Part shown: in pieces, positions 37,513-49,057 of the stretch
How the letters are laid out: each line of letters opens with the position of its first letter
Numbering within the stretch: position 1 is the stretch's first letter
Source: Pyrocephalus nanus
Lineage: Eukaryota > Chordata > Aves > Passeriformes > Tyrannidae
DNA: 64,000 nucleotides
Assembly: GCA_038380795.1 (NCBI GenBank)
Contig: CM076265.1
Coordinates: 3,770,001-3,834,000, forward strand
Direction: 5' to 3'
The notes under the pieces: generated by a model
The model's input: the letters and a program-made list of their open reading frames with translations, nothing else
What the model was told of the DNA's origin: nothing
The model's database searches: none
Made by a program: the position numbers and the translations under genes

Positions 37513-40500
37513 CATTTTGTTTGTTGGCAGAACTGTATATTGCTGGAAATTTGCCAAATGTAAATTGTACAAGTTCTTCAAGCTCTGAACTTTCTTGAAT
37601 GGGTAAAGGCCTAGACCCTTTTAGACCAGCAAAGAGATCTTAAATGGCCAAAATCTCCAAACCTTGGTGTCTCTCATTCTTGCCTAAAACTAATGGAAGG
37701 TTTGGATATATGGGCCAAAAACAGAAATGGAGGACATTATTTTCCTGTTCAGCCTTTTTCCCTTGCTACAAACTTCTGATGTCTCCCTAATTGCATGGAA
37801 GAGGCAGAATATTTTCTGCTCTAAACTTCGCAAGTGCATCCCGAGGAAGCTGCTTAGCATTATTGAAAAGCAGTGCCTCATTTTCTCTCTCTCTCTTCGT
37901 GTTTGACTGTTTGCTGTGAACTGCAGGCACTGCACTTAAGGACACTAAGATCAGACACGTCAATTGAACTTTGCATTCAGAAGTCTGGCTCAGCAGAATC
38001 CCTGGTTCATCTCCTTAAGGCTCCAGATATTTTGTCCATAGGCTTTTTCAAATGGCTACGTGAAAATGAACGTGGTTGGTTTTGAAATATTTTTAACTGA
38101 GAAATGAGCCATCCACTACATTAACGCTGCTTAACTGTATATATTGATTTCTAAGCTCAATGCCATGGGTTGACTAAGTATACTAAGGTTACAGAATGTG
38201 AAACATTATTCATTTTTAATTACACGAGCATTTACTTCTCAATGGCAAAAAGGACATAAAAGAATCACCTTTCATCCCTAATATTTAAAAGTTAGGCCTT
38301 TAAACTAAGATGTATGGTTATCAAAGGTGAAAAATGTTTGACTTTTTTTTTTTTTTTTTTTTGCATGAGACATCTAAAATATTCATTTGGTGCCAGAGCT
38401 GCCATCCAGAGGGAACATCAAAGGGAGGAAGGTCTCATTAGGAGAGCTCTCCCGACTTTGAAACATGCCTCCAACATGCTGGGGAACTTTCAGAGCAGTG
38501 TGAAGAGATTTATCATCCTGACTCCCAGAAACGGCAGCGTGAGCTGCACGGCTAGATCGCTGCAAACTGCTTTGAAAGCCCCCTGGGTATTTGGGGAAGT
38601 TTAATTGGGATGGAAATAGAGTCACAGCAAACATGGGGATAAAGTTTTTCCTCTATGGCTTTGTGACAGGCTTCTTTCTTTTTTTTTTAATATCAAATAC
38701 CTCTGATACCAGATACATCAAATGCTGCCCTCCGTGGCAAGGGCAGGTGTGCTGGCATTGATTCCACAGTCTAGTGATTAGAATGCAGATTCCTGTGTAC
38801 AGAGGTGTACTTAGAGAATTACAGCATTATTACTTCTGCCATATTTGGAGCAGCTCTCCCAAGGAAGCGGTGAAAGTAATGTTTAATTTGGACAAATTAG
38901 TCCAAACCACATTGTCTTTCTGAGGAATCTGGTCTGTGCTAAATTAGAGTTTGGTCACCTCATGTTTCATAATGCACTTGTCAGGTAGGGGTGAGTGGTG
39001 GTGGCTTCATTTTAAAACCAGAAAAGAAGAGAAATAAAAGGATTAAAGATGATGATGATTTTTTTTTTTTTTAAGGGGGACAGCTTCTTATTCTCAACTG
39101 CTTTCACTGAGTTTGGTGATTGATTAATTTGTCAAAATCCCTGAACTTAGACTAATGAAACTAACATTAGACACAAGTTACTCTCAGTGGGAAAGCTGAT
39201 CCACCTCTTCATGCTCTGGATTTGCTCCACACTTCCATGGCTTCTCTTTGACTCATTGCTTTGGACTTGGAGTGGGGAACTGAAGGAAAGACAAAGGTCA
39301 GGCTGAGCTTTCAGAGCTGTAGCAGACACAAAGCAGATAGGAATGGCTTTAGCCCCTGAGTTGTAGAAGGAAAGCTTTGTAGACACCTTTGTTTTAACCA
39401 GGACTGAAAGCCCCTGTGAATGTTTTGGTGTTTTTTTTTCTGATTTCACTTTTACCTGTTTTGCCTTGCTCCTAGCAAGGTAGCTCATTACCTTTAGGAG
39501 TGCTAAGATAGTATCCCGTTGTTAATATAGGAACCAAAGGATTTTACTGGGAATAAATGTGATAAATATGCAGTATTAGCAACATAAAGCTGCATGTTTT
39601 TATATATGTGTGAATATCAAAACTGGTCTGTGCTACTACTCCCTCAGATCCTACTAAATTACATACTTCTCAATTAAAATAATTGGTCCTCTTTCTTTGT
39701 AAATCCTATTAAGGAGAGGGGGAGATCAGAATAATAATTAGCTGAAATAATAGTTGAGAACTGCACACCACAAGAAGCCTTGATTTGAGGGACACTCACC
39801 CTTTTGCACACAGTGGGAGAGTACCCTAATGTGGCAGTTCCTGTGCCTTGGATGTTCCATGAAACCAAAACCTTTCCTGCTTGTTGAAAATTTCTTAAAA
39901 ATTTTCATATTCAACTAGAAGTTTAGTTTTAGATTCCCGGTTAAAAACACCTGAAATTTTAACTGTGTTAAATCTATGCAACCACGTTTTTAATTTGAGC
40001 TCTGGGTGAAAGCTACTATGTATATGCAAAAGCATCATTGCTTTGAAAATTGGTTGTTTACCTGCTGGATTCAGACTTCCTGTGGACTTTTCTATTTAAA
40101 ACAGAAAACAACTGTTCTGTGAATTCTTGCAAGTGTCAGCAGTTTCCATGCATTTAACTTTTCTCATTTCCTGGGAAGACGATGGGATTTCACCTTCTAG
40201 ATGCCAAAGGGAATGTAATCATCTTCCTATATCCCAAGGCTGCTGCCAGGTCTCTTTGGATCCTCCAGCTATACCTGCTGAAGACAGTGAGAGCTCTCCT
40301 TTAGCACAAGAGAGCTGCGAGATTTTTGCTTTAAAGAAATTGATATTAACCTTATATCAGCCCTCATGCCACATATTTCCAACAGATAATTTAAATATTT
40401 GTTAGACTGCAGTAACTAGCTGGGATGAACGTCATAAACACGCCCCATGAAATCACTGATGTTTCCAGACGTGGGGCAGACCGACAGTGCCGGTCAGAGC

Positions 40501-42310
40501 TCATCAGCCCAAAAATGCTTTCTGCATACTTCCAACACACCTCGGAACAGCCAGGGAGACAGAGAAAAGTTTCCTAGGAAACTGGGGAATGAAAGTCCAC
40601 ACTGCTTTTGTGGCTTTTCAAGAAGTAGCTTGATGTGAGCTGAGGTCTTGAGATTGTTATAATATTGCCTGGCTTCTGATGCTGTTCCAGGCTGAATGGC
40701 TGCCACATCCAGAAAACGTGCTCAGAGTTTCATCCCTGGCAGGGTAACACCTCCTGCCCTGTACGTCATTAAGGAGCTATTAAAACAGATCTCAAGTGTA
40801 AAATTTGCTACTTAGTGCGTGTCTTGAAAGGCTTTGAAATCTGGACATTGTGTGGCCAGCTGTTAATGCAGCCTTAGAGCCTTCTGAATCCGTTCAGAAA
40901 CAGGAAAATACTGTGTTGCTTTGGAAAACCAATTTATGCACATCAACAGCCTGCTGCAGCTGCTGCTAGAAGGGGAATAAAATATATTCAGAATATCAGG
41001 TGGATTGGTCTTTTATTATAATTTAGTGCTGTTTGTAGCACAACACATGTGTGATATAAGCAGGTGAAAATCAACTAAAAGTAAAATATTATAGGTTTGG
41101 GTTGTTTGTTTGTTTTTTTACACTGAATTTTGGTTTCAAATACACATGCTGTGTACTTATGTACAGCCTTCTGTACTGTCAAAAGAGAGGATGTTTCTCC
41201 AGATTAAATCAAGTGTCTATTAAGAAAAAAATTTTAGTCCACCTCAGCTTTTCTGTGCTACTGCTTATAACCATACCACTCATTGAATATGGTCAGCTGT
41301 CAAGATACGAGACTGTTTTCTGTTCTCAGGGAGATGTAGCTTAGTTCCTCCCTATGGCACCTGTTATCAGGACTCAGAATCAGTCAGTAGGTCATAAAAA
41401 AAGGTGCTTTTTGCTTCATAAGCAAACAGAAGTGAAGCATTTCTTATAATTTTGATGAAGTTGTTGTGTGTTCTTATTTTTTCAGTTGCTCTTGCATGGT
41501 GTAAAGTAGTCATATCTGAAATTTGTCTGTCTCCTGTTGCAGTCACGTCAGAGTTTGACCACAGGCAGTGCTGTGGAAAATACTGAAGGGGAGGCATATG
41601 TGAACAGTAGCAGAAAATTGTATTATCAGTTACATGTATATGTATGAAAAATCCTGCGTGTCCCAAGTCTTATTGCTGCTTCTCATTTTGTTAAATGTTT
41701 TAGCTGGCTGAGGAAAATCTACATCCAGCCATCATACCATGACCATGTTGTGCAAAGGGACTGTGCCCCTAAATATGTGTTCTGTGTGGATTTATCACTC
41801 CTGTGGTCACCCAGAGACATCTGCGAAGACACAAAGTGAGGGATTGCAGAAAAAGCAAGCGCGTGATGGGGAAGGAAAATGCAAAAAAAAATACAAGCTC
41901 TTTTGTGCAAGCTGTTTGTAGGCAAGTAGTTTTGAAAAGTGTGGAACTGCTTCAGTTCACCATCTTTTTTAAAGGGATTTTAGCTTTTGTGTGATAAACT
42001 CCACATCCATTTTTTAAACTGGCGGTAATATTGTTCTGGTTTTGATATGCTGCTATATATTATGAATGCTCCTAATAATCTCTTCAGATGGAGTTTCAAC
42101 TTTATCTGCTTCAGCTATTAAAATGGGAGATCAAATAGAGTTTTGAAGGCCAGGATCACTTTGTAAAAAATACCCTTGTCCACGTGGCGTGTTCAGACAC
42201 TGCAGTAACGACTGGTGGAGCGGTAGATGTTTAAACTTCAGCACACTTAGCTAAAACAGTGTCTTTTGTTAAGAAAAACATTCTTCCTTTAGAACTGTCT
42301 TACATTGTGC
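37513..42310. other. Unique noncoding DNA, nothing recognised
   Basis: Contains T20 at 38343-38362 and T12 near 39060-39072. CpG-retaining spots lie at about 38450-38565 and 40428-40550; the latter includes AACGTCAT, a CRE-like motif. Open frames are short. No gene or repeat family recognised. Confidence 0.5.
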
Positions 42311-42600
42311 ATTCTACAATTGAATAGAATAGAAATGGGAAAAAAAAGAAAAGCTATTAAGTCAATCCAGCCCATCATTCCACGGAGGCAGTATTGTTTG
42401 CTGCATTGAAGTTTTTAGCTCTAATTGGAGCTAGTTTTCAATTTCCCATACAATGGGGTTTCAGCTGCCTCCCTTGGGAGATTATTTCACAGTACAATAA
42501 CTCTGCTGCAATGTTTTGCTGATATCTGGCCTAAATCTTCCCTCTTAATTTCATCCCATTTTTTTGCTGTTATAGCCCTAGGTACTGGACTTTCTTCCTA
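42311..42600 (-). mobile_element. Old, diverged CR1-type LINE fragment
   Basis: The order of plus-strand blocks CAATCCAGCCCATCATTC, CTGCCTCCCTTGGGAGATTA, TTTCACAGTACAATAACTC, GATATCTGGCCTAAATCTTC, CCTCTTAATTTCATCCCATT follows the reverse complement of older CR1 3' UTR sequence (CCCTTGG..CCTGTTCCACAG..CTAACCTAAATCTTCC..AGCCCATT). Identity is clearly lower than for the other CR1 copies, pointing to an ancient insertion. The boundaries are approximate and the continuation past 42600 is too diverged to follow by eye. Confidence 0.55.
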
Positions 42601-44774
42601 AGCAGTTAGCTCGTCAAATATTTCCGGACAGCTACGTTCCCACTTAGCTCAGTTGTTGCTTGGTTAGTATCTAATCTTAAAATTTCTGAAAAGATTTATA
42701 CTCAGTGCCCTTAAGCTTTCTGTTGCTGATCTTTTTTCAGTTTTTTTTTCTTTAAGCTCTTTTCCTGCCACTCCTGGCACCCTTTTCTGTGAGCAGCCCA
42801 TTTTTGACAGCTGTTGGGCAGTAGCATCATCTGGAATGTGTTGCAGAACCTTATAGATTGGCTCTCACCCTGCTCACAGGGCTGGCCATAGGTGCACCAG
42901 CTCTATTTTTGTTGCCCTTCCACATCACCATTCAGGCTGAACTAAAATTCTTTTTCTCAGGATTACTGCTTTCCAATCCTTTATTTCCTTTTGCAGTTCT
43001 GGATTTTTTTCTTATTAGGGAGTTCAGGAAATAAACACAATTAAATGAACAAGTGTTTGTTGGATTTTGTCCTTTTCAATTTTTTTCTGATGTCTTGCTG
43101 TAACATGGATGAATAAATTAACATTTGTCACTTCACTGTTCTTCAGTACTGCTAAAATACTGTTTAGGATTCTCACATCAGCTGATATAGTAAATAAAAC
43201 AGTCTTGTTATGATATGCTACCAGACAGATAAAATAAGTACTAGATGGTAATGAAAACAGTCTTGAAAATTTCAGTGAGACTGATACGTGTTTATCTTTT
43301 GAAATAATTTGCCTCTAGAAAATTGTAACTTTTGGAAGAATAGGAATACAATTGAGTCTGTGAATGGAATTTATAGAAGTCTCACATCTCTTGTAATTTC
43401 CTATCAAATGACTCTTTAGGAGTTTGGGTTTGGGGTTTTTTTTGTGAGTCTTGCAGTATTTCTTCACTTGCTAGAGGCGCTTGATGATGTAAGAATCTCA
43501 GCTTTCATTTTTAAAAGAATTTCCCTTTCAGGCTTAATTGACTGCCAAAAATATGACTCAGGGCTTTCCAGAAGCAGAAACAAAAGTGCAGATAAGAGGA
43601 ACTGAAGCCTTCTTTCCCTCTTAATTTACTGCTACTTAAGCAAGTTTCAGATAATTTAGATTGACCTAAATTCTTCCATCTGCCTTCACAACTAAATGAG
43701 TGTTTGTGTTCCTCTTCTAGCTTGGCTTAGAAATAGATAGTTGGTTCCATATCCTTGTGTTGTATGACCCTCTTTAGTCACAAATAACGACCAAATTCTT
43801 ATGCTGAAAGCAAAAGTAATCAAGCAGGAGGAACTATTTTTTCCTCAGCACAGCTTCCTGACTCTTTGATTCCTCAGTCCCAAAGACTTATTTACCAGGT
43901 TTTATTCCCGGTCCTTACTCAAACTCCTCAGGCTCCTTCACTGAATCTTCTTGTTGTTTCTCAACACCCTTCCTCTTCTTAAGTCAGATAGATATAGAAA
44001 GTGTGTAAAGTGGTCACCACAATGGGATGGTGGCAGTATTTGAGGAAGGTCTCAGTGTATCTCATGGCTGATTCACTCTATCCTTCCTGTTCCATGAAAG
44101 CCTCAGGTATTTTTATTTGTTGACTCAGTTGTCTTCCTCTACTTTACCTCTGGGATGAATCCTCTCCTACCATGGTAATTCTGTCTGGCATTGGGATTAG
44201 GTGCATAACTAAACAATTTACTAGGCTAGAGGAGCATGTCTTTTCATCTTTGTATAATATGTTTGAATATGCACTCTCTTCTCGCAAGATGTTTTATCCT
44301 TAGTGGTAAACTGCAAGAAAATGCTTTGCACATGTCATAAAATGGGATTACAGCACTTAATGATCCTATAATGTACATGTTCCTTGACACACTGTCGTGT
44401 ATTTTACACACAAACTAGGACTTGTGTTTATATGCAGTGCTAAGTAAATGACATTACTTGTTGCATTAGGACAATCCTGTGTTGTATTTATAGCTTACAT
44501 TTACAGCTGGTGTTATGCATTGCAATTTTCTCAGCTGCTTTATGGCTTTTCTGCAGTGGCAGTTTTTAAAGGACAGCATATCATGGTAGACATAATTCTC
44601 TAAGTCTGTGTTTACCAGATCACTAAATACCCAGAGATAAAACATACTTAGGGCTGTCACCTTCAACCCCTGAAGCTATGGGGCTGTCAGCTAGACACAG
44701 GAAAAAGGACATGAATTAGGGTTATGAATTAGGATATTGGCAACATTGCTTATGTAGCTTTGAAGGTAACTTCA
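42601..44774. other. Unique noncoding DNA, nothing recognised
   Basis: AT-rich sequence. The first 350 bp may be further diverged CR1 but I cannot support this. No gene. Confidence 0.5.
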
Positions 44775-44935
44775 GAAGTTTCGAGAAGGTTCATTATATC
44801 ATCTGCAAGCTGTAGCAGGGACCGTGGAAATCGGTTTTATTCGCCTCACATTTGATCATAGCTGCTCAAACCCACCAACAGCTGCAGCTTCAAACAAAAA
44901 GATCGTGGGCTTGAGATGTTTCGCAGGCACAGGGA
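44775..44935. promoter_or_regulatory. CpG-retaining patch, possible conserved element
   Basis: Six CpGs in about 160 bp of only moderate GC content (TTTCGAG, ACCGTGG, ATCGG, TTCGCC, ATCGTG, TTCGCAG), against a CpG-poor background. It includes AGCTGCTCAAAC and CAGCTGCAGC (E-box CAGCTG). The regulatory role is inference; alignment to other birds would decide. Confidence 0.22.
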
Positions 44936-47042
44936 AGGTACCTGAACTCTGAACATTACTGATTACTAAATGAATAGAAGTGAAAACTACGGAGAGATCA
45001 TGACATCAAAACCTCTTTATTGTGTTTCATTGTCTTGGATTAGTTACCACGGTGTAAAATTTGTTATGCATCAAGGTAGAGATGGCTTTTGTTCATGGTA
45101 GCCTGTCAAAATCGGCTGTGTACACCATCAGCCACGATTTCTTTTTTGCTAGTTGAAAATCAGACAGAAATGATTTTGCAGGACTTTATTATGTTAAAAA
45201 AATAGCTGTTTGCTGTAAAGGTACGCCTGAAAAGGTTACTTACTCTGGCTCTGATGGCATCTGATGGTTGAGCAGAATAAATGCATTGTGCAGCCATGAA
45301 TTCCAGTAGTCAAATACTTTGTTTTGACCTAGACAGGTGTTGGATAAATTTATTCTTGAGGAGCTGATTTCTCTGTCTATTTTGGGTAGCATACACTGCA
45401 AATTTGTTGATGTCTGTATTGGCAACGTTTCTACTATATCAAGCTGTTCTGTTATCAGATGTGCTTATCTTTCCCCAACTACATTATTTGTTATGAATGG
45501 TAAGAACCATAATAATACGAAATGGTGTTTGTTAATGTTTGTATCAATAAATCAGGCCTTCAGAGAACTTTTGAAACAGAGATAGGAGGACAAAACAAAA
45601 ATATAGGAATATCTGTAGAAGAAAACCAGGTGACTAAGAACCAGTAGATGCCTAAAGCTACTGGAAGAACAGCCATTGTTAATAGGAAAGTTTATTAATA
45701 GAGAAAAAATGGCTGGGGGAAAAACACACAAAAGCATAAAACTAAATCTTAGAAAATAAGCATTTAATAAAAGATTAACTGTTCCATGAAACAGTATTTA
45801 AAAATAAATAGTGAATTGAGATCAAATTTGAAATTATTATTTGAGGAGTCTGTTAATAATATATGCACCAAGTCAAGTACCCCAATATCATGAAGTATAT
45901 AGATTTGGGGTTCTATTGCTCTCCAGGTATAACTGGTGACAGAAAAGGCACATTTATGCAAATACACCTCTATTACTACAAACCAGCACTGGAAATATTC
46001 CAAATTTATACTTGTTTTAGTATTTTATATAAAATCACCGTGGAATTTGAGAACTTGATCATGTCTGGAAAAGGTGCTTTTCACATACAACATGACTGAC
46101 TGCCTGCTTGGTGCACCCTGGCAGGGGCATTTTTGACAATCTGTTTTAGTGTTAGGATAGTTACATCAGAACTATATGTTAACACTTCATTTTCCCATTG
46201 TTGGGAAGTTTTACTCCTGCAGTTTTGAGATCACCAGAAATACCTTTGTGTCTCTGGATAAAATGTCTGAGGTGCTGTGAAGGCTGTAATTTGTATTGGC
46301 AGCTGCAGAAGATCACCCAGGGGTAAGGACAAAACAGATCTTCTGATTAAAATATGGATGGTTACAGGATTGTGATAATGGCAGTTACCTGTACAGGTGG
46401 GTAAAGCAGGAGAGCAATGCCATGAAATTAAGCTGTAAATAGTGAGGGTGTTATGTGTGAAATCCTAATGAATATTCATATAATAACTAAAGTGACTGCT
46501 GGCGTTGAGTGGTAATCCTTTTGCAAATAACAATTAGCAGAGAGGTTGTCAAATGGATGCTCATTTGCACATGGTATCCAGAGTTAAGAAATATCCTGGC
46601 TAAATAAAGGCTTTTGAATCTGCTGGAAAAATTCTGCGTTGTGGATCAGATTGAAAAATGATGGTCTGAATCACATCACAGTTTCTAAATAGGTTCTTGC
46701 AGAGGCCCAGTCATTTATTTGGGTGCAAATATGAACAATCCTTCTAAGTACTAGCTAAGAAATTGTCTGTTATCTAAGTATTATCTGTTATCTAAGTATC
46801 TGTACTTAGAAAATCATCGTTACTGAAATCATCAGTAAGAACACATTGCTAAAGGATTCAACTCATTTGCTGAATCCACCTGTAATGGAAATAGGATATA
46901 GAAACAGAAATACAATTTTCTTGCTTTCTGTAGCAGCGTTCAGGAATGACAAAAATGTCATTTTTGTACTAAATCTGATGCATAGATTATGACTATTAGT
47001 GTTTAGTGCATGGTTTGTGCTGTTGCTGTTAGAGGCTGAGTA
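44936..47042. other. Unique noncoding DNA, nothing recognised
   Basis: AT-rich sequence. An 18-nt-period tandem duplication has TCTGTTATCTAAGTA at 46766-46780 and again at 46784-46798. A minus-strand segment ending at about 45242 with a GTAAGT donor has an open frame but a weak acceptor, so it is not called as an exon. Confidence 0.5.
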
Positions 47043-48151
47043 TGTGCTGTGGCTTGACCTTGGCTGGCTGCCAGCTGCCCACCAAAGCTGCTCTGTCACC
47101 TCCACAACTGGACGGGGCAGAGGAGATAAAAGGTTTATGAGTGAAGATAGGGACAGGGAGAGAGCACTGATTGAATACCATCACGGGCAAAATAGATTGG
47201 CTGAGGGAAATTAACTGAGTTTCTTATCAATCAAATTCAGAGCAGGATAACAAGAAGTAAAACAAATCCCGGAAACAACTTTGTTCCACCTCTCCCTCCT
47301 TCGTGGGCTTTATTTCTGATTCTCTGCCTCTTTCCCCCCAGGGAATGGGAGCTAAGGTCAGTTCATCTCATGTTGTTTCTGCTGCTGCTTCCTCCTTAGG
47401 GAGAGGAGTCCTTTCCCTTCTCCAGTGGGGTGTTCTTCCCCTGGGAGACAGTTCTCCACAAACTTCTCCAACTTGTGTCCCTCCTGTGGGCTACAGTTCC
47501 ACATAAACTGCTCCAATGTGGGTCCCTTCCATGACGTGCTGCCCTTCAAGAACAAGATGCTTTAGTGTGGGTCCTGCCAGCAAACCTGCTCCAGCATGGG
47601 CTCCTCTCCTCACAGGTCTGCCAGGAGCCTTCTCCAGTGGGGGGGCTTCTCCATGGAGTCCCAGCCTTCTTTTGGGCACCCACCTGCTTCAGTGGGGGGC
47701 TCTTCCATGGCTGCAGGTGGATCTTTGCGTTCCCATGGACCCTCGTGGGCTGCAAGGGCACGGCTGCCTCACCATGGGCTGCACCATGGGCTGCAGAGGA
47801 ATCTCTGCTCCAGCTCCTGGAGCACTTCCACCTGCTCCTTCCTCACTGACCTTGGTGTCTGCAGCCCTGTCTCTCTCCCTCTCACTCCTCTCTTCTCTGG
47901 CCACACTTAATGCTGCACAATAACTATTTTTCTCCCCCTTCTTAAATCTGTTATCCCAGAGGTGTTACCACCATCTCTGATGGGCTCAGGCAGCGGGTTC
48001 ATCCTGGTGCCAGCTGGCACTGGCTCTTCCAGATGTGGGGGAAGCTTCCTGCAGCTTCCCAGAGAAGCCACCCCTGTGGCCCTCCTCTGCCACCACCTTG
48101 CTGTGCAAACCTAACAGTGTGTTCTGAATCAAGGAGAGTCTAACAAAAGCT
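47043..48151 (-). mobile_element. Solo LTR of an avian endogenous retrovirus, ~1.1 kb
   Basis: The plus-strand start TGTGCTGTGGCTTGACCTTG, then GGACGGGGCAGAGGAGATAA, ATCACGGGCAAAATAGATTG and GGGGAAGCTTCCTGCAGCTT near the other end match, in reverse complement, a ~1-kb LTR type widespread in bird genomes. The centre (about 47420-47700) is that family's degenerate repeat of CTCCARTGTGGG-like units spaced about 40-50 bp. A 12-bp unit is also duplicated at 47771-47794. The polyadenylation site expected near 47230 appears mutated (ATAAGAAA on the minus strand). Candidate 4-bp target repeats AGTA flank it (47039-47042 and 48152-48155). The internal open frames of about 100-135 codons are LTR artefacts. 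No viral genes adjoin. Confidence 0.85.
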
Positions 48152-49030
48152 AGTACTTGTGATGGGACGCGCTTCATTTCATTTTGAAGCACATTTCTCT
48201 GATGCAAATCCAAACTATTTTGAACCAAATAATATCTGGCTTTTTTAACATAAGAATGTTGAGACTGTGCATGCATGACTACTAAATACAGCTGGATATA
48301 CCAGCTGAGGGTGTGGACCTGATTTACAGAGCTAAATAGATACGTTAACAGTTGGATTGTCATTTAAAATTATCATGTACAGGCATTTAAGGTAAAATTA
48401 TATGCCTGACATCAACTGAAATTCAGTGGATATTGCGGATTTTAATGAGTCCACTCCTTTTAAAACACTTGCTATCTCTGCAGCTATGCCCCTAAATGCT
48501 TTTAAGAAGTTATACTCGTGGCAGTAACGATTGTTTACTTACGGAGCTGATATGGAAAGTTAAGAGAAAGCACAATGCAACATATTACATTACGAAGAAA
48601 ACTTTTAAGCTGCCAGTTGTAGATGAAACACGTCCTTTGGAGCAGCTCTAAATCTGAACACGATTGACCCCAAAGGACACTTGGTGTGCCCTGTGTGAAA
48701 CTCTTGCCAAAAAAGGGAGATAAGGAGTGTAAGAGACAGCAAATGTAAAGTGCTTTGCTATATTCTGGATAACACATCATTTAGTGGCTCCTCATGCTTA
48801 ATAGGCACTACGGGATGAGATCTCTTTTCCATAAATTTATCGAATCCCTTTAAACCAGTTGATGCAGTTTGTGCATAAATTAGTTAAAACACCGAGGAAT
48901 CGCTGTATTTGTGATGTTTTAGTGATTCACTGGAGCATAGGTATGCTGCAAGGAGAGGAAAAAAAATCTTGTTGCCTTTAGAGAAACATCTGTACAAACA
49001 GGTATTAATTCTATTATCTTCCCTCCATTT
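48152..49030. other. Unique noncoding DNA
   Basis: AT-rich flank of the LTR. No gene or repeat recognised. Confidence 0.55.
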
Positions 49031-49057
49031 CCCTGCCCCCTCTCCCCCCCGCCCCCC
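49031..49057 (-). other. G-quadruplex-prone tract on the minus strand
   Basis: Four C runs on the plus strand (3, 5, 7 and 6 bases) are separated by 1-3 bases. The minus strand therefore reads G6-C-G7, a short spacer, G5, a short spacer, G3, which meets the usual G3+N1-7 rule. A further CCC lies at 49021-49023. It sits in otherwise AT-rich DNA and matches no recognised repeat. Confidence 0.75.

Noticed and set aside
45242..45326. Minus-strand segment ending in AGA|GTAAGT with an open frame
   Set aside because: The acceptor (ACACCTGTCTAG) lies in a weak pyrimidine context and the 85-nt open frame is short enough to be chance.
47516..47923. 135-codon plus-strand open frame and its overlapping companions
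   Set aside because: Lies entirely inside the solo LTR and reflects its GC-rich repeat array, antisense to the element.
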